Assembly (NCBI RefSeq): GCF_004519545.1
Contig: NZ_SDKM01000004.1
Coordinates: 124,000-187,999 of the forward strand
Length of the DNA: 64,000 nucleotides
Source: Nocardioides guangzhouensis
GTDB taxonomy: Bacteria > Actinomycetota > Actinomycetes > Propionibacteriales > Nocardioidaceae
Direction of reading: 5' to 3'
Shown here: one piece after another, positions 23,911 to 32,433 of the stretch
Layout: the number at the start of each line of letters is the position of its first letter
Numbering within the stretch: the stretch's first letter is position 1
Translations under genes and position numbers: made by a program
Notes under the pieces: model-generated
What the model was told of the DNA's origin: nothing
Seen by the model: the letters and a program-made list of their open reading frames with translations, nothing else
The model's database searches: none

Positions 23911-25365
23911 ATGGACGACGCGGAGACCGCGGCTGGGTTCCCGATGCCGAGTGACCCGCGCGGCCTCCGCGCCGACGCACCGCTCCTGGACGCCTGGCTG
24001 CGCTTCCGTGAGGACCCGCCGACGCCGTTCACCATCCCCGGTCACAAGCAGCGGACCGACCTTGTCGGCGACGTGATCGCAGGAGACGTCCCGCTGTACG
24101 CCGGTCTCGACACGATGAAGCTCACCTCCGGGGTGCTCATCGAGGCCGAGTCACGGGCCGCGCGGCTGTGGGGCGCGGACCTCTGTCGCTTCTCCACGGG
24201 CGGCGCCACGCACGCCAACCAGGCCGTCGCTCTCGCGGTGGCCGGCGAGGGCGACACGGTGGTCGTGAGCCGGACGCTGCACCGCTCGCTCCTGCTCGGG
24301 CTGGTGCTCGCCGGGCTGACGCCGGTGTGGGTGCGGCCCGAGGTCGACGGAGCCACCGGTCTCCCGTGGGGCGTCGCACCCGAGACGGTCCGTCGCGCCC
24401 TGGCCGACCATCCGGAGGCGCGGGCGGTCTTCGTCGGCGACCCGTCGTACGTCGGCACCGTCGGCGACGTCGCAGGTCTGGCCGACGTCGCGCACGGGCA
24501 CGGGGTGCCGCTGGTCGTCGACGCGGCGTGGGCCGCGCACTTCGGCTTCCACCCCGACCTGCCGCAGCACCCGCTGCAGCTCGGGGCCGACGTGATGGTC
24601 ACCAGCGCCCACAAGACCCTGCCCGCGTGGAGCCAGGCAGCCCTGGTGCTCGTCCGCACCGAGCGCATCGACGCCGCGCGCATCGATGCCGGGGTCGAGG
24701 CGACCGCGACCACCAGCCCCGCAGGCGCGATCCTGGCCAGCACCGACGCCGCCCGTGCCCTGCTCGAACGCGACGGGGAGGAGCTCCTGGGTGGGGCGAT
24801 CGCGGCAACCTGCGCCGCACGCGACCGGCTGCGCTCCGTGGACGGGCTCACCGTGCTCGAGGGTCCGGCGGTCGACCCGCTCAAGCTGACCATCGTCCTG
24901 TCGGGCACCGGTGCCGACGGCAACGCCGTGGAGCAGGACCTCCTCGCTGCCGGGCTGCCGGTCGAGTCCGCCGACCGCGACGTCCTCGTGGCCATCGTCT
25001 CGCTCGCCGACACCGCGCAGAGCATCGAGATGCTCACGGACACCCTGATCCAGTCGCTCGCGATCCGCCGCGACCCGGCGCGGCCCGTCGTCGGCCCGGC
25101 GGTCTACCGCGTCGAGCCCGTGTCCGCCGTACCGCCTCGACAGGCGTTCTTCACCACCGCCGAGCCGGTCCCGCTGGAGCGTGCGGTCGGCCGGATCAGC
25201 GCCGAGCTCGTCGCGCCGTACCCACCCGGCATCCCGGTCCTCGCGCCGGGTGAGCAGATCACCGCCGAGACGCTCGAAGCCCTCGAGCACGCACGGGAGG
25301 CCGGGGTGCGGATCGCGTACGCCGCCGACCCCACGCTGAGGACCCTGAGGGTGACCATCCCGTAG
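23911..25365 (+). CDS. Orn/Lys/Arg decarboxylase family PLP enzyme
   Basis: A 484-residue fold-type I PLP enzyme of the Orn/Lys/Arg decarboxylase major-domain family. Visible signatures are FTIPGHKQRTDL near the start, FSTGGATHANQA, the PLP-Asp region LVVDAAWAAHFGFH, and the Schiff-base lysine K235 in TSAHKTLPAWSQ. It is shorter than the E. coli inducible enzymes and lacks the N-terminal wing domain, like the SpeA/Cad-type proteins of Gram-positive bacteria. Substrate (arginine, lysine or ornithine) cannot be told. A polyamine link to the PLP aminotransferase at 26-27 kb is possible but unproven. Confidence 0.88.
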   Translation: MDDAETAAGFPMPSDPRGLRADAPLLDAWLRFREDPPTPFTIPGHKQRTDLVGDVIAGDVPLYAGLDTMKLTSGVLIEAESRAARLWGADLCRFSTGGATHANQAVALAVAGEGDTVVVSRTLHRSLLLGLVLAGLTPVWVRPEVDGATGLPWGVAPETVRRALADHPEARAVFVGDPSYVGTVGDVAGLADVAHGHGVPLVVDAAWAAHFGFHPDLPQHPLQLGADVMVTSAHKTLPAWSQAALVLVRTERIDAARIDAGVEATATTSPAGAILASTDAARALLERDGEELLGGAIAATCAARDRLRSVDGLTVLEGPAVDPLKLTIVLSGTGADGNAVEQDLLAAGLPVESADRDVLVAIVSLADTAQSIEMLTDTLIQSLAIRRDPARPVVGPAVYRVEPVSAVPPRQAFFTTAEPVPLERAVGRISAELVAPYPPGIPVLAPGEQITAETLEALEHAREAGVRIAYAADPTLRTLRVTIP

Positions 25366-25413
25366 CTGTTCCGGCCGCACGGGCGCCGGTGCGGAAAACG
25401 CCCAGGGCCGTTC

Positions 25414-25611
25414 GTGCTGACCGTCTCCTGGGCCAACGGCCTGGTGCTCGTCGCGCTCCAGGACGGGTCCACCTCGCTCCCCGTCATCGCCGTACCGGAT
25501 GCGACCGCCACCGGCGGGCGCTGGCTGCTCCTCGTGGATTCGTTGAGCCGCAGCTGGGGCTCCCGGACCGACGGGGCGATCCGTGGTCCGGCCGCCTCGG
25601 GCGCCGTGTAG
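25414..25611 (+). pseudogene. Fragment of an anti-sigma/RsbW-like ATP-binding protein
   Basis: The segment LVLVALQDGSTSLPVIAVPD followed by ATATGGRWLLLVDSLSRSWGS matches the C-terminal half of RsbW/SpoIIAB-like ATPase domains (usually DxS..LP..... GRGLxLVxALSxxWG). The N-terminal helices with the Asn box are absent, and the frame stops before the usual VW-E ending. The rest of the 25366-25735 spacer has no coherent gene. It is a relic of a once longer gene. Confidence 0.6.
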
Positions 25612-25735
25612 ACCTCGACATGGAACCGCAGACCCGGGGCCTCCTGCTCGCGGAGCGCGCCGGGTCGAGGCCGAGCTCGATCTCGCTGACCGAGGCCGGG
25701 TCGGCGGCGAGCTCGTGGTCGGCGGCCATCTCGTG

Positions 25736-26158
25736 CTAGCGCGCTCGACGCTCGCTGGTGCTTGCGGACCGCGTCTCCAGGGCTCGCCCGACGCCGTGCA
25801 CCAGGATGGCTTCGCCGACCGCCTGGCCGTCGAGGGTCGCTGCGGGATCGACGGGTCGGGTCGCGGTCAGTTCCACGACGTGCGACGAGTGATCGGCACG
25901 AATCAGGCGGGCGTGAAGGTGGACGGTGCCGTCGAAGATCCCTTCGTGGTCGCCGACCTGCAGCTGGTCGTACCCCGCGAACGCGCCCTCCAGCCCGCAC
26001 CAGCGAGCGGACAGTCGCCGGCGCAGCAGCTCCAACCGTCGAAGCACGCGATCGACGGTCAGCGGGTGGTCGGGGTAGATCGTCAGGACGCAGGTCTCAT
26101 CGAGGTGTTCCGGTTCGCTGCGGTGCCCGGCCGGAAGGGTGGCCGCGGTGTGGCTCAC
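25736..26158 (-). CDS. Uncharacterised protein coupled to the aminotransferase
   Basis: A 140-residue protein whose GTG overlaps the aminotransferase stop as GTGA, so it is translationally coupled and probably serves the same pathway. The sequence alternates strand-like and helix-like segments (CVLTIYPDHPLTVDRVLRRL, LSARWCGLEGAFAGYDQL, HLHARLIRADHSSHVVELT) and ends with a charged tail. I do not recognise a family. No membrane segments or metal motifs are seen. The pattern could be a small ligand-binding or accessory domain. It is the last gene of the operon mmsA - aminotransferase - this gene. Confidence 0.7.
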   Translation of the reverse strand: MSHTAATLPAGHRSEPEHLDETCVLTIYPDHPLTVDRVLRRLELLRRRLSARWCGLEGAFAGYDQLQVGDHEGIFDGTVHLHARLIRADHSSHVVELTATRPVDPAATLDGQAVGEAILVHGVGRALETRSASTSERRAR

Positions 26159-27504
26159 TGCCGGGCACCGATCTCGCTCAGCGCTGCGTCGAGGACGTCC
26201 AGGCCTTCGACTGCCTCCGCGGCCGAGATCGTCAGCGGGGGAACGACGTGGATGCGGTTGACGTTGGCGAACGGCAGCAGGCCGCGCCGCGTGCACGCCC
26301 CGATGAGGGCGGCCATGGCCGGGCTGCTGCCGCCGTACGGCGCGAGGGGCTCGCGGGTCTCGCGGTCGCTGACGAGCTCGATGGCCCAGAAGGCTCCGGT
26401 GCCGCGCACCTCTCCGATGCACTCGTGTCTGGCAGCCAGGTCGGCCAAACGGGGTCCGAAGACGTCGTCGCCGAGGGCCGCGGCGTGCTGCACGATCCCG
26501 TCGTCCTCCATGGTCTGGATGGTTGCCACGGCCGCGGCGCACGCGAGCGGGTGGCCGGAGTAGGTGAGCCCGCCCGGGTACACGCGATCCTCGAAGGTCC
26601 GGTAGACGGCGTCGTTGATGGCGACGCCGCCGAGCGGGACGTAGCCCGAGTTCACGCCCTTGGCGAAGGTGAGCAGGTCGGGAGCCACGTCGCCGTGCTC
26701 GATCGCGAACCACCTGCCGGCGCGGCCGAAGCCGGCCATCACCTCGTCGGCGATGAGCACGATGCCGTGCCGGTCGCAGAGCTCGCGGACCCCCTGCAGG
26801 TAGCCCGGCGGCGGGATCATGACGCCGGCGGTGCCGGGGATGGACTCGAGGATGACGGCCGCGATCGTGCCGGGACCCTCCAGGGCGATCACCTGCTCGA
26901 GGTGGGCCAGTGCCCGCTGGCACTCCTCCTCCTCGGTGGTCGCGGCGAAGGCGCTGCGGTAGAGGAAGGGGCCGAAGAAGTGGACCGTTCCTGAGGACCC
27001 GTTGTCGTTCGGCCAGCGACGCGGGTCGCCGGTCACGTTGACCGCGAGGTGGGTGCCGCCGTGGTACGAGCGGTACGTCGACAGCACCTTCTGCCGACCG
27101 GTGTGCAACCGGGCCATCCGGATCGCGTGCTCGTTGGCGTCCGCTCCCCCGTTGGTGAAGAAGATCCGGTTCAGGTCGCCGGGCGTGTGCGAGGCGATGA
27201 GCCGCGCCGCCTCCGACCGGGCGCCGTTCACGTAGGCCGGGGCCACCGTGCACAGGGTGGCGGCCTGCTCCTGGATCGCCGCGACGATCCGCGGGTGCTG
27301 GTGCCCGAGGTTCGTGAACACCAGCTGAGAGGTGAAGTCGAGAAGCCTGTTGCCGTCGCCGTCCCAGACGTAGGAGCCCTCGGCCTTGGTCACGACCATC
27401 GGGTCGATCTGGCCCTGGGCGGACCAGGAGTGGAAGACGTGGGCGCGGTCGAGCTCGTAGGCCCGGTCGGCGTCGGTGAGCGCGCTGCGCGTGGGGTCAG
27501 ACAT
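26155..27504 (-). CDS. Class III PLP-dependent aminotransferase
   Basis: A 449-residue omega-amino-acid-type transaminase. The family signatures are FTNGGADANEHAIRMAR, SYHGGTHLA, the PLP-Asp segment LIADEVMAGFGRAG (Asp253), and Lys282 in LTFAKGVNSGYVPLG. Proteins like this act on beta-alanine, taurine, GABA or 2-aminoisobutyrate with pyruvate or 2-oxoglutarate. The adjoining CoA-acylating semialdehyde dehydrogenase, with which it overlaps by 8 nt, fits beta-alanine or 3-aminoisobutyrate breakdown (malonate or methylmalonate semialdehyde to acetyl- or propionyl-CoA). This is inference from context. The operon is divergent from a PucR regulator. Confidence 0.92.
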   Translation of the reverse strand: MSDPTRSALTDADRAYELDRAHVFHSWSAQGQIDPMVVTKAEGSYVWDGDGNRLLDFTSQLVFTNLGHQHPRIVAAIQEQAATLCTVAPAYVNGARSEAARLIASHTPGDLNRIFFTNGGADANEHAIRMARLHTGRQKVLSTYRSYHGGTHLAVNVTGDPRRWPNDNGSSGTVHFFGPFLYRSAFAATTEEEECQRALAHLEQVIALEGPGTIAAVILESIPGTAGVMIPPPGYLQGVRELCDRHGIVLIADEVMAGFGRAGRWFAIEHGDVAPDLLTFAKGVNSGYVPLGGVAINDAVYRTFEDRVYPGGLTYSGHPLACAAAVATIQTMEDDGIVQHAAALGDDVFGPRLADLAARHECIGEVRGTGAFWAIELVSDRETREPLAPYGGSSPAMAALIGACTRRGLLPFANVNRIHVVPPLTISAAEAVEGLDVLDAALSEIGARQ

Positions 27505-29029
27505 TCTGAGGGAAGCCCAGCTCGAGGCCGCCCTCGGGACGGGCGGCCGGGTTGATCCAGCGGGAGGTGACGACCTTGGCGCGGGTGAAGAAGTGCACGC
27601 CTTCGGTGCCGTGGGCGTGGGTGTCGCCGAAGAGTGACCGCTTCCAGCCGCCGAAGGAGTAGTAGGCCACCGGCACCGGGATCGGCACGTTGACGCCGAT
27701 CATGCCGACCTGGACGTCGTTCTCGAAGCGCCGGGCGGCGCCGCCGTCGTTGGTGAAGACGGCGGTGCCGTTGCCGTACTCGTTGGCGTTGATCAGCGCC
27801 ACCGCGTCGTCGTACGTCGGCACCCGCACCACCGACAGCACGGGTCCGAAGATCTCCTCGCGGTAGATCTCCATGTCCGGGGTGACGTGGTCGAAGAGGG
27901 TCGGGCCGAGCCAGAACCCCTCGTCCTCACCGCGCGGCTGGACGTCGCGGCCGTCGATCACGAGCTTGGCGCCGGCGTCCTCTCCCGAGGCCACGAACCC
28001 GGCCACCTTGTCGCGGTGCTCCCGGGTCACCAGCGGACCCATGTCGGCTTCCCTGCCGGCAGCGTCGTCGGAGGTGGCGCTGGCGCGGCCGTCCCCGGTG
28101 AGCAAGGTCTGCGTGCGCTCGGCGATCCGGGCGACGAGGTCGTCTCCGATCGGGTCGACGGCGACCAGGACGCTGATCGCCATGCACCGCTCGCCTGCGC
28201 TGCCGTAGCCGGCGTTCACCGCGGCGTCGGCGGCGAGGTCCAGGTCGGCGTCGGGGAGCACGACCATGTGGTTCTTGGCGCCGCCCAGTGCCTGCACCCG
28301 CTTGCCGTGCCTGCTGGCCTCCTCGTAGACGTACCGGGCGATCGGGGTGGAGCCCACGAAGCTGATCGCGTCGACGTCCGGCGACTGCAGCAGCGCGTCG
28401 ACCGCGGTCTTGTCGCCGTTGAGGACGTTGAAGACGCCGTCGGGCAGACCGGACTCCTTCCAGAGGTTCGCGATCCACAGAGCGGCCGAGGGGTCCTTCT
28501 CGCTGGGCTTGAGGACCACGACGTTGCCGACCGCGATCGCGATGGGGAAGAACCACATCGGCACCATGGCCGGGAAGTTGAAGGGGCTGATGATGCCGAC
28601 CACGCCGAGGGCGTCGCGCCTGGAGTGCACGTCGACGCCGGTCGAGGCGTTCTCGGAGTGCCCGCCCTTGAGCAGATGTGCGATGCCGCACGCGAACTCC
28701 ACGACCTCCTGACCGCGCGCGATCTCGCCGAGGGCGTCGGAGTAGACCTTGCCGTGCTCGGCGGTGATCAGGTGGGCCAGCTCGTCCTTGCGCCGGTTGA
28801 GGAGCTCGCGGAACGCGAAGACCACCTGCGTACGTCGAGCGAGGGAGGTCGCCGCCCACGCGGTCGATGCCTGCCTGGCCGACGTGATCACGGCCTCGGC
28901 ATCGGCGCTGCTGGCGAGCGCCACCCGCCCGGAGACCTGGCCGGTGGCGGGGTTGGTGACGTCGGCCCACTGTCCGGAGGTGCCGGTGAACTCGGCGCCG
29001 TCCCTCCAGTGCGGGATCGCGTTGGTCAT
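27497..29029 (-). CDS. mmsA: CoA-acylating methylmalonate-semialdehyde dehydrogenase
   Basis: A 510-residue aldehyde dehydrogenase. Signatures are GIISPFNFPAMVPMWFFPIA, LKPSEKDPS (residues 173-181), and the catalytic Cys282 in GYGSAGERCMAISV. The usual ALDH general-base Glu is replaced by the MmsA pattern ALGGAKNHMVVLPDA, which marks the CoA-dependent subgroup. It converts malonate or methylmalonate semialdehyde plus CoA and NAD to acetyl- or propionyl-CoA with CO2 release. It is first in the operon with the aminotransferase and is transcribed away from pucR. Confidence 0.95.
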   Translation of the reverse strand: MTNAIPHWRDGAEFTGTSGQWADVTNPATGQVSGRVALASSADAEAVITSARQASTAWAATSLARRTQVVFAFRELLNRRKDELAHLITAEHGKVYSDALGEIARGQEVVEFACGIAHLLKGGHSENASTGVDVHSRRDALGVVGIISPFNFPAMVPMWFFPIAIAVGNVVVLKPSEKDPSAALWIANLWKESGLPDGVFNVLNGDKTAVDALLQSPDVDAISFVGSTPIARYVYEEASRHGKRVQALGGAKNHMVVLPDADLDLAADAAVNAGYGSAGERCMAISVLVAVDPIGDDLVARIAERTQTLLTGDGRASATSDDAAGREADMGPLVTREHRDKVAGFVASGEDAGAKLVIDGRDVQPRGEDEGFWLGPTLFDHVTPDMEIYREEIFGPVLSVVRVPTYDDAVALINANEYGNGTAVFTNDGGAARRFENDVQVGMIGVNVPIPVPVAYYSFGGWKRSLFGDTHAHGTEGVHFFTRAKVVTSRWINPAARPEGGLELGFPQNV

Positions 29030-29162
29030 GGTGCTTGCCTCTCGTCGGTTCGGTGCGTCCATCGTGGTTCCGCCCGGCGTCGGGAACGCCCGACAATGTG
29101 TAGGATCAGAGTCGATCCAGCGACGATCTGTCGGCCTTGGCACGAGTTCTCCGGAGGAGTCC

Positions 29163-30767
29163 ATGGCGGTCCTGTCGGTCGAGCAGGTGCTTGCCATGCC
29201 GGTCCTGCGTGCTGCGGCCCCGAGGGTGCTGGCCGGGCGGGCGAGCCTGCACCGAGCCGTGCACTGGGTGCACTCGGCCGAGCTGGCCGACATCGCCCCC
29301 CTGCTGCGCGAGGGCGACCTCCTGCTCAGCACCGGGATCGCCATGCCCGGGACCGCGCCCGAGCTGGCCGAGCTCGCCGCCGGTCTGGCGGAGACGCGCG
29401 CCGCCGGCCTCGTGATCGAGCTCGGACGCCGTTGGGACGACGTACCCGCCTCTCTCGTGGAGGCGTGCGAGCAGCACGGGCTCCCGCTGGTCGCGCTGGC
29501 CCGGGAGGTGCGGTTCGCTGCGGTGGCCCAGGCCGTCGGGGAGCGCATCGTGGACGAGCAGCTGGCGGAGCTCCGGGAGGCCCAGCGCGTCCACGACACG
29601 TTCACCGAGCTCAGCATCTCCGAGGCGGGTCCGCGCGAGGTCCTCGAGGCGGTGCAGCGACTCTCGGGGGCCGCCGTGGTGCTGGAGAGCGAGCAGCACC
29701 AGGTCCTGGACTACCGCGCCGGGCCCGATGACGTCGCCGAGTTCCTCGCCGGCTGGGCCGCCCGATCGCGCGCGGTCGAGCCGGGGGGCCGCACGACGTG
29801 GGACCCGACGAACGGCTGGCTGGTCACGCGGGTGGGCAAGCGGGACCGGGGGTGGGGACGACTCGTCGTGCAGATGCCTGCGCCCCCGTCCGAGCCACAG
29901 ATCGCCATGGCGGAACGAGCCGCCGCCGCGCTCGCGTTGCACCGGTTGCACGACCGGCAGCGGGACAGCGTCGTACGACGCACCCACCACGAGCTTCTCC
30001 TCGGCCTCCTCGCGGACCCCACGTCGCCGGACCTGCACCAGCGGTGCGAGCTGGCCGGCCTCCCCCTCGACCGACGCCAGCTGGTCGGCGTGACGCTGCG
30101 ACCGCTGGTGACAGACGGGGCGAGGGTCGGGGCCTCGGATGCGCGGACGGAGGAGGTCATTGCGGCGGCGGTCCACGCGGTCCACGAGCTGCGGGTTCCT
30201 GCGCTGGTGTGCGAGATGGACCGCGACGTGCGGGTGCTGCTGTCCCTGGCCCCCTCCGGCAACGCCCGGCGCACGGTGGACGACCTCGCAGCGCGCGTAC
30301 GGCGCCGCCAGCCGGTCCTGGTGGGCGCCGGTCGGCCGGTGGAGCGCCAGGGCGAGGCGGACCGCACCCTGCGCGAGGCGCACCACGTCCTGCAGTCCTT
30401 GCGCCCTTCCGCCTCCGCGCAGGTCGTCCACCGCCTCGAGGACGTGCACCTGCGCGGCCTCCTGGCCATGCTGGCCGACGACGACCGGCTGCGGATGTAC
30501 GTCGAGCGCGAGCTCGAACCGCTCCGGACGCAGGATGGCGGAGGCAACGGCGGCCTGCTCGACGCCGTACGGGCCCTGGTCACCCATCCGACGAGCAAGT
30601 CCGAGGCGGCGGCCAGCCTGCACGTCTCCCGACCGGTCTTCTACGACCGGATCGCCAAGGCCGAGCGCCTTCTCGGAGTCAACCTCGACGATCCGGACAT
30701 CCGCGTGTCGGTGCACGTGGCTCTGGTCGCCGACGAGATCGCCCGGCAGACCGGTCAGACGACCTAG
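29163..30767 (+). CDS. PucR family transcriptional regulator
   Basis: A 534-residue regulator with an N-terminal PucR-like sensory domain (VEQVLAMPVLRAAAPRVLAG ... VHSAELADIAPLLREGDLLL), a central GGDEF-like region, and a C-terminal PucR helix-turn-helix: ALVTHPTSKSEAAASLHVSR then VFYDRIAKAERLLGVNLDDP. PucR proteins control purine, amino-acid or polyamine catabolism in response to metabolites. The ATG follows CCGGAGGAGTCC. The 133-bp divergent spacer to mmsA presumably holds its operators. Its TAG overlaps the convergent amidohydrolase stop codon within CTAG. Confidence 0.92.
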   Translation: MAVLSVEQVLAMPVLRAAAPRVLAGRASLHRAVHWVHSAELADIAPLLREGDLLLSTGIAMPGTAPELAELAAGLAETRAAGLVIELGRRWDDVPASLVEACEQHGLPLVALAREVRFAAVAQAVGERIVDEQLAELREAQRVHDTFTELSISEAGPREVLEAVQRLSGAAVVLESEQHQVLDYRAGPDDVAEFLAGWAARSRAVEPGGRTTWDPTNGWLVTRVGKRDRGWGRLVVQMPAPPSEPQIAMAERAAAALALHRLHDRQRDSVVRRTHHELLLGLLADPTSPDLHQRCELAGLPLDRRQLVGVTLRPLVTDGARVGASDARTEEVIAAAVHAVHELRVPALVCEMDRDVRVLLSLAPSGNARRTVDDLAARVRRRQPVLVGAGRPVERQGEADRTLREAHHVLQSLRPSASAQVVHRLEDVHLRGLLAMLADDDRLRMYVERELEPLRTQDGGGNGGLLDAVRALVTHPTSKSEAAASLHVSRPVFYDRIAKAERLLGVNLDDPDIRVSVHVALVADEIARQTGQTT

Positions 30768-32433
30768 ACCTGTCCGGTCGCGTCGTGCACGACCGACCCG
30801 TCCACCAGAGTCAGCCGGACGCGGGCGTGCTCGAATTTGTCCGGGTCGGTGAGGTCCTGGTCCACGACGACCAGGTCGGCCAGCATCCCTACCGCGATCC
30901 GTCCGGTCTCGGCGTCCAGATGGTTCGCGAACGCCGCACCGGACGTGTACGCCGCCAGGGCGAGGTCGGCGTCGAGCCGCTGCTCGGGCAGCAGCGGCAC
31001 CGTGCGGGCCCTCTCTCCCGCGTGCGGGTCGTCACGCGGGGCGGTGCGGTGGGTCGCGGTGTGGAGTGCCCAGAGCGGGTCGGGGCTGGTCACGGGCCAG
31101 TCGCTGCCCATCGCCAGCCGGGCACCGGCGCCGGCCAGCGAACCGAAGGGGAAGTGGTGCGGCTCGCGGGAAGCACCCAGCAAGGGCAGCTTCGTCGCCT
31201 CGATCTCCGAGTCGCGACGGGCCCACAGCGGCTGCAGGTTGGCGATCACACCGAGCGAGGCGAAGCGCGGTCGGTCCGCAGGGTCCACGACGTCGAGGTG
31301 GGCGATCTGGTGGCGGAGGTCGTTGTCCCCGTTGGCCGCCCGCGCCGCCTCGACGGCATCCAGGCACTCGCGGACGGCACGGTCGCCGACTCCGTGGAAG
31401 TGCACCTGGAATCCGTGCGCGTCCAGCGCCGTCGTGATCTCCGCGAGCTCGGCGGGCTCGAGGAACGACAGGCCGGTTCCCCCGCTCGGCGTTCCCCCCG
31501 GCCCCAGGTACGGCGTCAGCATCGCGCCGGTGCAGTTCTCGCAGATCCCGTCCTGCATGATCTTCACCGTCCCGGCGTGGAACCGACCACCCACGGTGGC
31601 TGCACGCCGGGCCAGCAGGTCGGGCAGCTGGTCCAGGCCGCGGTCGACCGACCACCAGAGTGCGCCGCGCACGCGGGCAGTGAGCAGCCCGTCCGCCTCC
31701 AGCGCCAGGTAGGTGTCGAAGGGGTCGGGCATGCCGAGGTAGTCGCCGACGATGGCGTCCTGCCATGCCGTGATGCCGAGTGAGTGCAGGTAGCGCTGGG
31801 CCGCCAGCATCCCGCTCCGCAGCTCCGCCACCGAGGGCTCGGGAAGCAGCTCGGCGACCAGGGTGGCCGCGTCCTCGATCAGCACCCCGGTCGGCTCTCC
31901 GGTCTCGTCCCGCTCGATGAGGCCGTGCGGCGGATCGGGAGTCTCACGGGTGATCCCCGCCTTCGCCAGCGCTGCGGAGTTCACCCAGGCCGTGTGACCG
32001 TCGTGACCGTTGAGGTAGGCCGGCCGCTCAGGGAGGAACCGGTCGAGCTCGCGCCGGTGGGGGTGTTGCCGGGAAAGGCGTCGCGGTACCACCCGCCGCC
32101 GCGAACCCAGTCCGCCTCGGGGTGCGCGGCGGCCCACCCCTGGACTGCGGCCAGATAGCCGTCCAGGGCGTGCACGGCGGACAGGTCGCAGAGCTCGAGG
32201 CCGAGCCCGCCGTCCAGCGGATGGACGTGCGCGTCCTGGAAGCCGGGCAGGAGGCTGCCGCCGCCCAGGTCCACCACCGGTGCGCCCGGGCCCGCCGCCG
32301 CGACCGCCTCCGCGTCCGAGCCGACCTGCACGATCCGCCCGGTCCGGATCGCCACCGCCTCGGCCTCCGGCCGCCGCGGGTCCATGGTCAGGACCCGGCC
32401 GTTCGTGAGGACGGTCCCGACGGCCGACGTCAT
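30764..32433 (-). pseudogene. YtcJ-like metal-dependent amidohydrolase, single frameshift
   Basis: The coding sequence begins with ATG at 32433 (MTSAVGTVLTNGRVLTMDP) and continues with LLPGFQDAHVHPLDGG, the first metal-ligand motif of amidohydrolase family 3. At the G5 run 32059-32063 the frame shifts: one frame reads WYRDAFPGNTP and the other resumes HRRELDRFLPERPAYLNGHD. Adding one base to the run restores an unbroken protein of about 556 residues ending VVHDATGQV. Downstream motifs are complete, including VHFHGVGDRAV, HQIAHLDVV and MGSDWPV. So it is a one-base deletion, real or technical. Its start overlaps the permease stop by 4 nt. Confidence 0.88.

Noticed and set aside
29106..30716. 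Long minus-strand open frame opposite pucR
   Set aside because: No family match; it is a shadow of the regulator's codon bias.
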